A DNA stretch of 64,000 nucleotides from Nostoc cf. commune SO-36 (GCF_023734775.1 NZ_AP025732.1:3540501-3604500), one strand, 5' to 3'. Numbered from the stretch's first letter, positions 18,844 to 28,936 are shown. Translations and numbers: made by a program. Notes: generated by a model not told the origin, from the sequence alone.

Positions 18844-19383
18844 CTTTCCCTGCCTGAAATCCCTGCTTTGTGAAATAAAAGTCTAATTTTTTACTGATGG
18901 TGGTTTTACCACTGTGTCTATTCTCAAGGTATTTATGGTTACTTTAAAGCCATCTTAAGGCTGAATTTAAACTACTCACACCAGTAGAAATCTACCCCTT
19001 AGAAACAATTGCTCCTCAAGCCTAATCATGGATACTTGCTCTCGAAGGTGAATTCCAGAAATAGCAGACGTTAAATCTCAAAGACTAGTCAGCACAATTC
19101 GCAATTCGCAATTCGCAATTCGCAATTAATGCCCCCGGATAAATCCTGGGGCTTGAACCCTGCATTGTTTAAAACTTATCTATCCATAAATGAATTTAGG
19201 GGCTTGTACCATCAAGGAAGAATTGGTCAAGTAGTGAGAGCAGCAAATTGGTAGAATGCCAACAAGCCGTTCGTTAAATAAGGGACTGGGAACTGCGGAG
19301 AATTCACTTCCTCCTTTAACTCAATGCCTAATCCCTAGTCTCTAGTCCCTAGATTCAATTTTTAAGTTTTGAGAAATTTTCTG
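18844..19383. other. Intergenic region with heptamer repeats
   Basis: This is a 540-bp gap between divergent genes. It contains the AATTCGC tandem at 19096-19127 and a nearby palindromic GGGGCTT/CCCCC segment. No other gene is evident. Confidence 0.6.
19096..19127. repeat. Tandem heptamer (AATTCGC)n
   Basis: About 4.6 perfect copies of a 7-bp unit. Short tandemly repeated heptamers like this are a known feature of heterocystous cyanobacterial genomes. A related array lies at 28897-28922. Confidence 0.85.
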
Positions 19384-19848
19384 ATGACAACTGCAATTTC
19401 TTATCCCAATGCCCCTGATTTAGCAACCGATGATTACATTGTGATCGGCTTGGCAACCTGCTTCGTCAAAGAAGATGGAGAAGTTTATCAAATCGAAGTT
19501 ATAGAACCAATTCCCTCTGCGGCTTTAGAAGCGCTGTTAAAGGGCATTCCTACCTCCTATAAGCTGGCTCATGCCACAACTTTGGGATCTGTGTTAGATG
19601 GCGATTCACAACCGTTGCCAGATGGCTTCCCAGAGTCGGCTCAGTTTGGCGAAGAATTTGTACCACGAGCATTTGCAGCAGCTCGTACCTATAAGCGTCG
19701 TGAATCTGCAAAATCCCTGATTCCCTTGGGCACAAACTACGCTGAATTTAAGTATTCTATTGAGCGCAAGCGGGTATTAAATGCCGCTAGAGTTGTCACG
19801 AAAGAAGATAACGTTAAACAACACTCTCATACTCACAAAGTTCTTTAA
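19384..19848 (+). CDS. Conserved cyanobacterial protein of unknown function
   Basis: The product has about 154 residues from the ATG at 19384 (the frame opens 15 nt earlier at a TTG). It is soluble, with an N-terminal alpha/beta part (DDYIVIGLATCFVKEDGEVY) and a basic C-terminus ending in a His-rich tail. There are no recognisable catalytic motifs. The gene is followed after 13 bp by the GST-family gene, so the two may be co-transcribed. Confidence 0.6.
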   Translation: MTTAISYPNAPDLATDDYIVIGLATCFVKEDGEVYQIEVIEPIPSAALEALLKGIPTSYKLAHATTLGSVLDGDSQPLPDGFPESAQFGEEFVPRAFAAARTYKRRESAKSLIPLGTNYAEFKYSIERKRVLNAARVVTKEDNVKQHSHTHKVL

Positions 19849-19861
19849 GTCATTAGTCATT

Positions 19862-20419
19862 ATGCTCAAACTTTACGGTGGCGCTCGTAGTCGAGCGTCA
19901 ATTGTTCAATGGTATTTAGAGGAAATAAAAGTTCCTTACGAATTCATCAAGCTGGATATGCAGGCTGGTGAACATCTCAAACCTGAGTATTTGGCAATTA
20001 ACCCAGTTGGTAAAGTTCCGGCAATTGTTGACGGGGATTTTAAACTTTGGGAATCTGGGGCAATTTTGCTGTATCTTACCGATAAGTATGGTAAAACTGC
20101 TCTTTCACCAGAGGAACGTGCTGTATTTTCCCAATGGACGTTGTTTGGCAATTCTACCCTCGCTACAGGGATTTTTGTGGAAGCAAATCGGGAGCGAGAA
20201 ATGCCCCGCTTGCTGACTTTCTTAAATGAGATTCTCGAAAAGCAACCTTTTCTGTTGGGTAACGAATTCACTGTTGTGGATGTGGCAGTGGGGTCTATTC
20301 TGAGTTACATTCCCATCATGCTGAAGCTAGACCTCAGCCCCTACCCGGCGGTGTTGAACTATATCAAGCAGTTATCTGAGCGTCCAGCATTTCAAAAAAG
20401 TATTGGCGGAGGGGCTTAA
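19862..20419 (+). CDS. Glutathione S-transferase family protein
   Basis: The 185-residue product has the GST N-terminal thioredoxin-like domain (MLKLYGGARSRASIVQWYLE), the conserved cis-proline site in GKVPAIVD and the glutathione gamma-glutamyl contact motif ESGAILLYL. A shortened all-helical C-terminal domain carries the N-capping motif FTVVDVAVGS. The start is ATG 19862; an upstream in-frame start at 19781 would overlap the preceding gene. Substrate is unknown; detoxification or redox roles are usual for the family. Confidence 0.85.
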   Translation: MLKLYGGARSRASIVQWYLEEIKVPYEFIKLDMQAGEHLKPEYLAINPVGKVPAIVDGDFKLWESGAILLYLTDKYGKTALSPEERAVFSQWTLFGNSTLATGIFVEANREREMPRLLTFLNEILEKQPFLLGNEFTVVDVAVGSILSYIPIMLKLDLSPYPAVLNYIKQLSERPAFQKSIGGGA

Positions 20420-20475
20420 AATAATTCGTAATTCGTAATTCGTAATTGAATTCTTAACTACGAATTACGAATCTG

Positions 20476-20967
20476 TTAACGATAATTTGTAAATTGCAAA
20501 GCCACGGGGTAGTCTTCTTGTTTTAGTCGCTGCATGACAACTTGTAAGTCATCTTTAGATTTGGCAGAAACCCGCACAGCATCACCTTGAATTGAAGCTT
20601 GTACTTTTTTGAATTCGTCTCGAATCAATTTGGAAATTTGTTTAGCAATTTCTTGACTAATGCCTTTTTTGAGTTTGATTTCTTGACGCACACGATTACC
20701 ACTGGCTGATTCAACTTTGCCAAAATCAAAGATTTTTTGGGATAGGTTACGCTTGGCGGCTTTTTCCCGCAGAATGGTGTGTACAGAATCTAAGGTAAAC
20801 TCGCTGTCAGTACTAACGTTAATGCTTTCTTCGACTAACTCGACAGTAGTTTCAGTGTCTTTGAGGTCGTAACGACCTTTGATGTCTCGGATAACTTGAT
20901 CGACAGCGTTAACCAACTCTTGTCGGTCAAAGTCGCTTACAATGTCAAAGGAAAAAGTAGAAGCCAT
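20476..20967 (-). CDS. yajQ: YajQ family nucleotide-binding protein (DUF520)
   Basis: The 163-residue protein matches the YajQ family over its full length: it starts [20 protein letters not shown] and contains GRYDLKD, the [19 protein letters not shown] helix and the C-terminal [17 protein letters not shown]. Members bind nucleic acids or cyclic di-GMP in other bacteria. A palindromic ATTCGTAATTCGT-type repeat at 20423-20473 separates its 3' end from the convergent GST gene. Confidence 0.93.
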   Translation of the reverse strand: MASTFSFDIVSDFDRQELVNAVDQVIRDIKGRYDLKDTETTVELVEESINVSTDSEFTLDSVHTILREKAAKRNLSQKIFDFGKVESASGNRVRQEIKLKKGISQEIAKQISKLIRDEFKKVQASIQGDAVRVSAKSKDDLQVVMQRLKQEDYPVALQFTNYR

Positions 20968-21058
20968 AAAATATTTTGGATTTTAGATTTTGGATTTTGG
21001 AAGTGGGCATAAAGCATTAATAATTCCCATGCCCAATGCCCCATGCCCAATGCCCCAC

Positions 21059-21456
21059 TTAATTAGTAGCTTGGATGATGCTCAAGAAAAAGAGAGTGCC
21101 ACAGCTAAAGATGCCAATGGCAAACATCAGCGATCGCAAAAGGGGTATATTCAAAATATAAAAAATTGAGTATAGCAAACGGGCTACAACAAAGGCGATC
21201 GCAGCCACTTTGGCTGTAAAAGAATTTACACCAGTTACATAAGCCATCAATGCTGCTGCTGCAAACACCATAAACGCTTCAAAGGTATTCTGATGTGCCC
21301 AAGTAGCTCGTTGGGCATAGGTGGCAATTTATCAACCATTGCGCGAGGAGTATAAAGCATCTCTTTGCCAATACCCACACGGGCATAAGCTACTACCAAA
21401 AATGGTAGGTAAATCAGAACGGCAGCAGCAGCGATCGAGTACAAAAAAATTATCAT
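21059..21456 (-). CDS. MAPEG family membrane protein (frameshifted)
   Basis: Two frames together encode about 132 residues of a four-helix MAPEG-type integral membrane protein. The N-terminal frame gives helix 1 (LYSIAAAAVLIYLPFLVV) up to the loop before the NAF-E-like segment. The second gives FMVFAAAALMAYVTG and two more helices. One base is missing near 21318-21325 (CCACCT for an expected CCACCCT), after which YAQRATWAHQNTFEAF continues in the other frame. Eukaryotic relatives handle eicosanoids and glutathione; the cyanobacterial role is unknown. Confidence 0.8.
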
Positions 21457-21543
21457 TACTTATTAGTCGTTGGTTATTAGTCATCAGTCATAAGTCATCA
21501 GTCATTAGTCAAATGCAAATGACAAAAGACAAATGACAAATGA
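21455..21543. repeat. AGTCATTAGTCATCAG-type tandem short repeats
   Basis: Short imperfect repeats of AGTCAT and ACAAATG units, common in Nostoc intergenic DNA, fill the gap between two same-strand genes. Confidence 0.6.
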
Positions 21544-22047
21544 CTAATCAAAGTAGAAAAGCGTCACCACTTTTCTTTGTTCTTCTGCATCCTGGCAAGT
21601 TTGTAACAGGGTGCGGCTGTCGTGAAACGCAAAGCAGATTAGTTGCTGGCAACGGGAGACAATCTCCTTGTTGCACAGGTAACTAGCCTCAGCAAGGGAC
21701 AAAGTATCATTACTGGGATTTTCGACTAGATGCATTACCTGTTCTAGTTGCTGGCGCGATTCCAAAGGCTGGCGTTCCAGGCTTTGGGGGAGAATCACCG
21801 TCAACAAATTTGCATCAGCCCGGGTTGCTCCCTTGATGGCCGCTGAATTTGTACCTGTAGCACCAGAAGTAATGATTCGATTACCCGATAAAACTAGGGC
21901 ATAAGTCATCATTTCAATAAGATTCTGATGCGTAATCGGCACATGACGAGAACCCAACAAGGCGATTCTTTTCGAACCTGTTTGCTGGATTGTCGCTAGT
22001 TCTTGCGCTAATGTATCGAGGTTAATAAGGTCTGTTGATTGGCTCAA
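21544..22047 (-). CDS. DprA/Smf-like Rossmann protein
   Basis: The 167-residue product has the DprA-like nucleotide-fold core: KRIALLGSRHVP, then IITSGATGTNSAAIKGATRA and NLLTVILPQSLERQP. It is shorter than full DprA (about 350 residues), having only the Rossmann domain. Similar short proteins are annotated as DNA recombination-mediator proteins in cyanobacteria. A role in handling single-stranded DNA is inferred from family only. Confidence 0.75.
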   Translation of the reverse strand: MSQSTDLINLDTLAQELATIQQTGSKRIALLGSRHVPITHQNLIEMMTYALVLSGNRIITSGATGTNSAAIKGATRADANLLTVILPQSLERQPLESRQQLEQVMHLVENPSNDTLSLAEASYLCNKEIVSRCQQLICFAFHDSRTLLQTCQDAEEQRKVVTLFYFD

Positions 22048-22131
22048 AGATGGAGAAAATCAGATTAAACGACCCAGATATTCTACCAAACAGCGTGTAG
22101 ATACGAGGAAAACTTGAGTTAAACATTGCTA

Positions 22132-22410
22132 CTAATTTTCAATTGTTTGCTTCAGTAACTCCCTTACTTGGTTACACCAGGCTAGCCAATGTGTTTCGTA
22201 ACTAATGCCATTTAAGAGAGTCAAATATTGAAATTTGCCTGATTCTGGCAGTTCTTGCGGATTCTGAAAGTAACGCTGTTCTAATTCCTTGTACGTAGAC
22301 AATTTTTTTTCATGGGCTTTTTGGTGATGTTCTAGCTCTGCCAAAATAATTTGCTTAGGAACAATATCACCAGCAAAAATTTTAATAGAACCAGGAAAAT
22401 ATAAGGCGAT
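22132..22410 (-). pseudogene. Truncated PadR-family regulator (C-terminal remnant)
   Basis: The reading frame encodes only the C-terminal effector part of a PadR regulator: AELEHHQKAHEKKL, QRYFQNPQELP, FQYLTLLNGISYETHWLAWC. It can be read upstream to a stop at 22411-22413, and the winged-helix DNA-binding domain expected before it is absent. Only ~184 bp separate it from the next gene. It is a decayed remnant rather than a functional small protein. Confidence 0.7.
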
Positions 22411-22594
22411 TTACGGGAATATGCCTGTCTTTGGATTAGCTGCTGCAACTAAGCACGTCCCAGCGATGGGGCGGAAGGAGACAGCACACCGTCGCCAGGG
22501 TGGTGACGGCGAACCATCTGTACCCTTACCTGCAATACAGACTCCTAACTGATAACTGAGCTATAGATGCTCTGAATAGTTTGAGTTGATGAAT

Positions 22595-23693
22595 CTAAGA
22601 CAATGCCGCTGCGGGAGTTAAACCTAGCTTGGATAACAAGCGGTCAATGTCAAAATGCTCCGACATCAACTGACGAATATACTGAACCTTAATCGGCTCG
22701 TGGAGGCGGACTTGCCCGAAATTTCGGTCAACAATTTCCACAGTGGTGAGGGTGTCTAAGTCAACAGATAAAATGGGGATTTCTAGGTCTTCAGCGCGAC
22801 TGAGAATAAACGGCGGTGGCGGTAGTTGCCCGGTGAGAATTAAACATTGGGTAGAAGTTTCTAAAGCAGCTTGCTGAATCTCGACGCGATCGCCTCCTGT
22901 CACCACAGCCATATTCCGACGTTTGCGGAAATATTTCACAGCAGAGTTGACATTCATCGCTCCAATTGCCAGACTTTCTACCAATAAATCCATGCGATCG
23001 TTGCGACAGAGAACATCAGCCTTTAACTGTTTGACCAGTTCGCCAACGCTCACGCTGCGGAGCAAAGCGCTATTCGGCAGCATTGCTAGCACTGGAATAC
23101 CCTGCTGTTCCAAAAATGGGCGCAAGAGCGTGTCAACCGCTTCTAGTTGGGTGACAGGGATATCATTGATCACAACTCCAATCAAGCGATCGCCCACACG
23201 CTGTTTTGCAGCCAATAGTGCCTCAACCGAAAGCAACGATTTATAGCGGGCTACTAACAGTACAGCAGAATCAAGTACTTCAGCCATTTGCAGCAAAGAC
23301 AAGTCAAACAAATTGCCTTCGGACAAATCACCAGGCCCCTCCAGCAACACTAAATCTCCTTGAGACTTATGTAAATATTGCTGTATTAGGGACTGCTGAT
23401 AATCGGTTTTGTCTTCTCCCCGCAAGCGCTTTTGCACATTCGGTTCATCCAAAGCCAGCATTGTAGGTGCAACGCGGTTTTCCGGCAAATTGAGGCTAAG
23501 AGCGATGAACTGGACATCTTCATCAATTACGGTTCCACTAGACGAATTATTAAAACACGTACCGAGCGGTTTACCGTAGCTAATATCCAGACCTTTTTTG
23601 CTGTAGCTGATGAGACAAACCCAGAACAGTTGCAGATTTACCGCTGTAATTCTCGGTCGATCCAATCAGCAAATATTTAGGGGATTTTGGCAC
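22595..23693 (-). CDS. BioD-like / DRTGG-domain protein (phosphotransacetylase N-terminal family; frameshifted)
   Basis: The protein has about 365 residues: a P-loop NTPase domain of the dethiobiotin synthetase/cobyrinate synthase type followed by a DRTGG domain (GDRVEIQQAALET...LILTGQLPP). The true N-terminus lies in a second frame: GTG at 23693 (AGGAG upstream) encodes KYLLIGSTENYSGKSATVLG with the P-loop. It shifts at an A-run (23594-23599) into KKGLDISYGKPLGT. Further features are LVLLEGPGDLSEG and VVINDIP. This cyanobacterial family resembles the N-terminal half of long phosphotransacetylases; activity is unknown. Confidence 0.75.
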
Positions 23694-24260
23694 ACATGCA
23701 CTCCTAATTTCAAAAGTCAGAAGAACCCAGCTAGGTGTTTCCTAATTCTAGTTCCTTCTGGCAAAAGCCTCTCGCTCTCACAAATTAAGGTTTCCCAGAA
23801 TTACTTTCTAATCTAGCAAGCAGGCGGCACATGAGCCAATTTTTTGAGCTTTAGAACTAAAGGGGGCAGAGGCAGGGGGAAATGACTTGTTTCCTCATGC
23901 TGTAGCTTCAGTCAACGTCGCAGATACCATTCGTTTATAGCTGTTCTAATTCTAGACTGCGGGGGTTGGCGATGTGCTGTGTTACTAAAGTGGTGGTGTA
24001 TTCCAATATGCTCTGCTTCTAGAATAAGCGATCGCATACGCTCATAATTTTTCTGTTAAAAACTAATAAAAAGAGTCTCTACATCTTTTTGGGAGATATC
24101 TATTCAATAAACGTCATCCATTTTGAAAACTGGAGTTTTTCTAGAAAACGTATTGCTGTTAATAAGTGGGTGTAGAGAATGAAACAGGGATGCTTAAAGT
24201 AAAATGCGATCGCTTATCATCCATGTAATACGATCGGCAATATCTACAAGGTGAGCTAAT
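23694..24260. other. Intergenic region, no gene recognised
   Basis: This 567-bp gap is between divergently transcribed genes. It holds scattered HIP1-like sites (GCGATCGCA near 24030 and GCGATCGCTTA near 24207) and no coding frame or RNA gene that I can support. Confidence 0.6.
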
Positions 24261-24890
24261 ATGGATACCGTAATTACACCACAAAGAATAGAGTTACCAC
24301 CTGGCGCGGTGTTGAAGCTTTTGGGAAACTGGCAAGACTATCAAGTATTGAGTCAGCAATTAGGCGATCGCTCCTCACCTCGCATTAAATATCGAAGAGG
24401 AGAAATTTTACTGATGGCACCATTACCTGAGCATGGAAGAGATGCCAGCTTACTGGCATTAATAGTAATAGCTATACTTGACCACTTAAACCGCATATAC
24501 GAGTCATTTACGCCTATCACCATGAGCTTGTCAGAGATTAGCGGTATTGAACCAGACTTTTGCTTTTACATTGAAAATTGTAGAGCAGTCGTAGGCAAAA
24601 AAAGAATTGATTGGGAGTCAGATCCACCACCTGATTTAGCAATTGAAATAGATGTGACAAGCTACACCGACATTAATGATTTCTTGCCTTATAGAGTACC
24701 AGAAGTCTGGATATTAAAGAGTAATCGGCTATTAATTTATAGATTGCAGGAAGAAAGTTATGTGATTACAGAAAGCAGCTATTTTCCTAACGTTCGAGAA
24801 ATTGTGCAGCAATGTCTCCAAATGGCTAATGAGCAAACAACAAGTGAAGTCATTAGGTGGCTAAAGAACTTTTTGCGTGGACAAAACTAA
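24261..24890 (+). CDS. Uma2 family (DUF820) putative endonuclease
   Basis: The 209-residue product belongs to the very expanded cyanobacterial Uma2/DUF820 family with a restriction-endonuclease fold. It has RRGEILLMAPLPEHG, the D of EPDFCFYIEN and the E of PPDLAIEIDVTS, followed by YRVPEVWILKSNRLLIYRL. The final lysine of PD-(D/E)XK is replaced in the IEID position, as in many family members. It is an isolated gene, and its biological function is unknown. Confidence 0.85.
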   Translation: MDTVITPQRIELPPGAVLKLLGNWQDYQVLSQQLGDRSSPRIKYRRGEILLMAPLPEHGRDASLLALIVIAILDHLNRIYESFTPITMSLSEISGIEPDFCFYIENCRAVVGKKRIDWESDPPPDLAIEIDVTSYTDINDFLPYRVPEVWILKSNRLLIYRLQEESYVITESSYFPNVREIVQQCLQMANEQTTSEVIRWLKNFLRGQN

Positions 24891-24919
24891 GGTGCGTTAC
24901 GCTAACGCTTAATTATAAA

Positions 24920-25822
24920 TTATTTTAATCCCTTCGATTTGCGAAACTCCTGAACAACATCTTTAATTTCACGTAACTCTCCCTCGACTAAGTAATTTAA
25001 TTGCCGCATTTCATCTGCCGAAATCTTTCCGGCGAGAGAAGCGATCGCTTCTCTTAATTCTGGATATTTTTTCAGTGTTTCTTGCCGAACAATGGGCACA
25101 GTTTCATAAGGTGGAAAATAATTTTTATCATCTTTTAGTACAACTAAACCCAAGCGAGAAATCTGCCCATCAGTGGAATTACCCGCCACCATATCTACCT
25201 GCTTTTGAAGCAAAGCACGATATATTAAACCCAAGTCCATAATTTGGGGTGGTTTAGCAAAACGTAAATCGTAAGTTTTAGCTAATCCAGGAAAACCATC
25301 TTCTCGTTCTAAAAATTCGTAGCCGAAACCGCCACGCCACTGTGGTGTATATTGAGTAGCTTCAGAGATAGTTTGAATATTATTCCGCTTGGCATCTTCA
25401 CCCCGAATAATCATCGCAAAAGTGTTTTCAAAACCCAAGCTTGGCATCACTTCTAGATTAAATTGCTGGGCATAAGTTTGTTTTACTATTTCATAAACTT
25501 CTTTGGAGCCATTAACTGGTTTTTGCTTTAAAATCGCAGTCAAAGCTGTGCCTGTATACTCAATATAAGCATCAATTATGCCAGCATTAATCGCATTATG
25601 ACAAACAAAAGAACCACCGAGCCGAGGACGACGAGCTACTTTTAAATTAGTTGTTCCCTCAATTTGCTGTGCTAAAAGTTCACCTAAAATATCTTGTTCG
25701 GTAAAATCTTTGGAAGCAACAACTATATTAGCATCGTTATTACTATTGATATTCGGCGTGCAACCAGTGATTACCAGTAACGCAGCAAAACTTAAAAAGC
25801 ACAATACCAAAAATCTTTTCAT
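24920..25822 (-). CDS. Osmoprotectant (glycine betaine/choline-type) ABC transporter, substrate-binding lipoprotein
   Basis: The 300-residue product has a lipoprotein signal with lipobox LVITGC (Cys21) and the OpuAC/OpuBC-type fold: VVASKDFTEQDILGELLAQQ, AYIEYTGTAL, DMVAGNSTDGQIS. It captures quaternary amines or a related solute outside the membrane. It is the last gene of a three-gene operon; its ATG overlaps the permease stop (TAATG). Confidence 0.88.
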   Translation of the reverse strand: MKRFLVLCFLSFAALLVITGCTPNINSNNDANIVVASKDFTEQDILGELLAQQIEGTTNLKVARRPRLGGSFVCHNAINAGIIDAYIEYTGTALTAILKQKPVNGSKEVYEIVKQTYAQQFNLEVMPSLGFENTFAMIIRGEDAKRNNIQTISEATQYTPQWRGGFGYEFLEREDGFPGLAKTYDLRFAKPPQIMDLGLIYRALLQKQVDMVAGNSTDGQISRLGLVVLKDDKNYFPPYETVPIVRQETLKKYPELREAIASLAGKISADEMRQLNYLVEGELREIKDVVQEFRKSKGLK

Positions 25823-26450
25823 TACTTAACTTTTAATTTATTCTCTATCCAGCCAATTACGAAGTCAGCCAATAATGCAATTGCCGCCGCCGGAACTGCA
25901 CCAGCTAAAATTAATTGATTGTTTACAACTGATATGCCGCGAAAAATAAACACTCCCAAACCACCAGCACCAATCGCCGCCGCAATAGTTGCAATACCAA
26001 TGGCAATTACCGTTGCTACTCGCACACCTGCCAGAATTACTCCCAGCGCTAAGGGAATCTCAACTTGCAACAGCAATTGTCTATCTGTCATTCCCATGCC
26101 TCTGCCAGCTTCTCGAATCGCTGGATCTACGCCAGTAATACCTGTGTAAGTGTTACGAATTATTGGCAGCAAAGAATATACAGTTAAAGCAACAATTGCT
26201 GGTACTGCGCCAATTCCACCAATTATAGGCACAGGAATTAGTAAGCCAAATAGTGCCAAACTAGGAATAGTTTGGAAAATATTTGCTATACCGAGAATTG
26301 GTTGGCGGAGATAAGTTTTGCGTGTAATTAAAATACCTAATGGAATGCCTATAAGGATGGCAATTCCAATGCAATGCCTACCAAAAACAAGTGTTCTAGA
26401 GTATGTTGAAGTATTTCTGGGGCATACTTAACGAGGAAGAAATTTTTCAT
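25822..26450 (-). CDS. Osmoprotectant ABC transporter permease (frameshifted)
   Basis: The permease, OpuBB type, would have about 209 residues. The start (KNFFLVKYAPEILQHTLEH) is read from the ATG at 26450 until a missing base near 26365-26373 (GCATTGG for GCAATTGG) moves the frame. The rest contains the permease EAA loop REAGRGMGMTDRQLLLQVEIP and several hydrophobic helices. The ATG overlaps the ATPase stop (ATGA), confirming an operon. Confidence 0.85.
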
Positions 26451-27205
26451 AAAGTATCTTGTAGGGAACGCAAACATTGAACAAAAGCGAGGCTTTCTGG
26501 GTGTTGCGATCGCATAAATTCATCTTTCGTCCCCAATACTACCAATTCTCCGCCAGACATTAAACCAATTCTCGATGCCAAAACCAAGGCTTCTTGAATG
26601 TCATGGGTGACAAAAACAACTGTCTTACCTAATTCTTGCTGCAAATGTCGAAACTCTTGTTGCAGTTCTAGCCGCGTAATTGGATCGAGTGCGCCAAAGG
26701 GTTCATCCATCAACAGCACAGGCGGATCTGCTGCTAAAGCCCTGGCTACACCGACTCTTTGCCTTTGTCCTCCCGAAAGTTCGTGCGGGTAACGCCCAGC
26801 GAATTGTGCTGGTTCTAAACCTACTAATTGCAACAATTCATAAACCCGCGTTTTTATTTGTTTAGATTGCCAACCTTCTAAAGAAGGAACTAAACCTACA
26901 TTGCGTTCAACTGTAAAATGGGGAAATAAACCAATTTCTTGAATGACGTAACCAATTTTTCGCCGCAGTTTAATTTCATCCCATTGAGTTGTGGGAATAC
27001 CATCAAATAAAACTTCACCTTGTGTAGGTGTGAATAGGCGATTAATTAACTTCATTGTCGTAGTTTTGCCGCTACCACTGCGCCCAAGTAATACTAGTGC
27101 TTCTCCTTGACGGATGGTGAAATTGAGATTTGACACCAATGGGCGATGATTGCGGCTAAAGGTGACATCGCGGAATTCGACGGTGGCTTGGTTATTTTGC
27201 GGCAT
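26447..27205 (-). CDS. Osmoprotectant ABC transporter, ATP-binding protein
   Basis: The 252-residue ATPase has Walker A GRSGSGKTT, signature [10 protein letters not shown], Walker B VLLMDEPFGALD and the switch histidine VTHDIQEA. It lacks the C-terminal CBS domains seen in some OpuA/OpuB ATPases. First gene of the operon with the permease and binding protein, energising solute uptake, most likely of compatible solutes. Confidence 0.88.
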   Translation of the reverse strand: MPQNNQATVEFRDVTFSRNHRPLVSNLNFTIRQGEALVLLGRSGSGKTTTMKLINRLFTPTQGEVLFDGIPTTQWDEIKLRRKIGYVIQEIGLFPHFTVERNVGLVPSLEGWQSKQIKTRVYELLQLVGLEPAQFAGRYPHELSGGQRQRVGVARALAADPPVLLMDEPFGALDPITRLELQQEFRHLQQELGKTVVFVTHDIQEALVLASRIGLMSGGELVVLGTKDEFMRSQHPESLAFVQCLRSLQDTL

Positions 27206-27300
27206 GAGTGGCTGGCAGTGAAAGCTAGTGAAGTTATATGTATTATGTGCTAATTTTGTGAGTATATTTTATACTAAATAAATTATTTTCCTATAAAATT

Positions 27301-27968
27301 ATGGTTTATACACCAAAAGGTAAGCTTGAAGATATAGTTAAGCAAGGTGTAGTAATAGAAATTTTAGATGCAGAAGAAGCAATTAAATTATACGAAGTTA
27401 TTGGAAATCATAAAGAAGCATTAATTAAGATAATTTTGACAATTTATTTGGAGTACTTCAAATTGCCTTAGTAAAGAATACTATTCTTGCTCTAAATAAA
27501 ATTTATGAAAGACCTAAGAGATATCCATTGAGAAGTATTCCTGCTGCTATTAAAATCTTAAAAGATAATTTCAATGAATTAAAAATAAGAAATAGAGAAC
27601 AGTTAGAAGAAAAACTAATTAATTGGGTGGTTGATAGAAAATGTTTGATATCTTTATCTGACGCAGAAATTACAAATATTGTTGCTGAAGCACTTAGCGC
27701 AAAACTACCATCAGAAGATGAAATAAAAAATATCAAAGATGTAAGAGATAAACGATTTGCTCATCATGAGTTGATCGATGAAACAAAAATATCATCAATA
27801 ATGTGGCCACACCTAGAGGATTTATTGGCACGTGCAAAGAAGATAGTTGGAGTTATCGGTAATCATTACCTCGGTGATTTTTATGAAATCAATGGGGAGT
27901 ATGTTTTATCTTACAATGCATCAGAAACAAGTCGTTCGCTAGTGAGGCTTTTAAAGAAAGCTGGTATT
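27301..27968 (+). CDS. HEPN-like (AbiU2-like) protein, frameshifted and fused in frame to the next gene
   Basis: The frame from ATG 27301 encodes TPKGKLEDIVKQGVVIEI and reads to 27471. One T is missing near 27437, after which DNLFGVLQIALVKNTI continues in the frame open from 27528 onwards. The ~220-residue helical product has VRDKRFAHHE, an R-x(5)-H motif like that of HEPN RNases, and the overall pattern of AbiU2-type proteins. There is no stop before the ArsC-like ATG at 27969. The region is A+T-rich, suggesting acquisition. The HEPN assignment is moderate. Confidence 0.5.
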
Positions 27969-28322
27969 ATGTCTATTCAAGTCTACGGAATTCCCAATTG
28001 CAGCACTTGCAAAAAAGCTTTGACTTGGCTACAACACAACAACATTGACCATGAGTTTATCAACACCAAAGATACTCCGCCAACCCGTGAGATGATTCAA
28101 AACTGGGTAAAGTCTTTGGGTTTTGCTCCCATGCGAAATACCTCTGGTCAATCCTACCGCGCTTTAGGAGAGCAAAAGAAGATTTGGAATGATGAACAGT
28201 GGATTGACGCATTCACTCACGACGCAATGCTTCTCAAACGTCCACTTATCGTCAAAGATGGAACAGCGGTGCTAGTCGGTTTTAAAAATGAGGCAGTAGT
28301 TCAAGAAAAATTAGGACTTTAG
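27969..28322 (+). CDS. ArsC/Spx-like thioredoxin-fold protein (arsenate reductase family)
   Basis: The ~117-residue protein contains the redox site NCSTCKKALTWL (CxxC) near the N-terminus, the ArsC family middle segment TREMIQNWVKSLG and the terminal RPLIVKDGTAVLVGFKNE. Length matches single-domain ArsC/YffB/Spx proteins. It may reduce arsenate or act as a thiol regulator; the sequence does not decide. Its frame is continuous with the HEPN-like ORF upstream and it has no clear ribosome-binding site. Confidence 0.85.
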   Translation: MSIQVYGIPNCSTCKKALTWLQHNNIDHEFINTKDTPPTREMIQNWVKSLGFAPMRNTSGQSYRALGEQKKIWNDEQWIDAFTHDAMLLKRPLIVKDGTAVLVGFKNEAVVQEKLGL

Positions 28323-28413
28323 TCAGAGAACAATGCTCTAACAGTGAGTTCGGGGTTAAATTATCAATTATATTGCTGCACCAAGTTAAAGAGCAGAAGG
28401 CAGAATTGAAAAG

Positions 28414-28574
28414 GGGAGCATCCCACTTTTTTGAATGTCATTGCGAACGCAACGAAGTGGAGTGAAGCAATCGCAAAATCTCGCACTAAGAACAAAAACC
28501 ATGCGATTGCTTCGTCGTTCCTCCTCGCAATGACGGTTATTCTTTAGTTGCTAAATAACAACTGGGATGCACCC
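28414..28574. mobile_element. MITE with GGGAGCATCC ends, related to the ISKra4-like element
   Basis: The ~161-bp element begins GGGAGCATCCCACTTTTTTG and ends with the inverted GGGATGCACCC. It is flanked by ATTGAAAAG at both sides (28405-28413 and 28575-28583), an 8-9 bp target duplication. The interior is a large palindrome built from the CATTGCGA...TCGCAATGACG repeat. It carries no ORF, so it is non-autonomous. Confidence 0.8.
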
Positions 28575-28936
28575 ATTGAAAAGGGTTTTAACCTAGTTCA
28601 TTTTCTTGATATAATTCAGTGTTTCCTTTTTTCAGTCATTTACTTATCTCAAACAAGTCTACCTAAATTCAGATTTACGCATCAAGATTCTCTGGGAAAA
28701 TTGAGTAGAGGCACGGCATGCCGTGCCCCTACACCTTGCAATATATTTGTACCGCATCTGAATGGGAACCATTATATTAACAAACTTTGGGGGTTTAAGT
28801 CCCCAGCAAGACAGGCAGCCCGTTTTGTGTCGGGGTCTAAATCCCCGTCACAAAACGTAATTGCGTTAGCGTAGCGGTAGCGAGTCCGCGAGCGTCATTG
28901 CGAATTGCGAATTGCGAATTATTTTAACGCTGCCAA
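28575..28936. other. Intergenic palindromic repeats
   Basis: The gap holds GTAGAGGCACGGCATGCCGT (28706 onwards, palindromic to 28733), a GGGGGTTTAAGTCCCC stem near 28790 and a CGTTTTGTG...CACAAAACG hairpin near 28820-28856, then a GCGAATT tandem at 28897-28922. A 108-codon frame across these repeats is not credible as a gene. Confidence 0.6.

Noticed and set aside
28548..28874. 108-codon plus-strand frame
   Set aside because: It spans a MITE end and several palindromes; composition is not protein-like.
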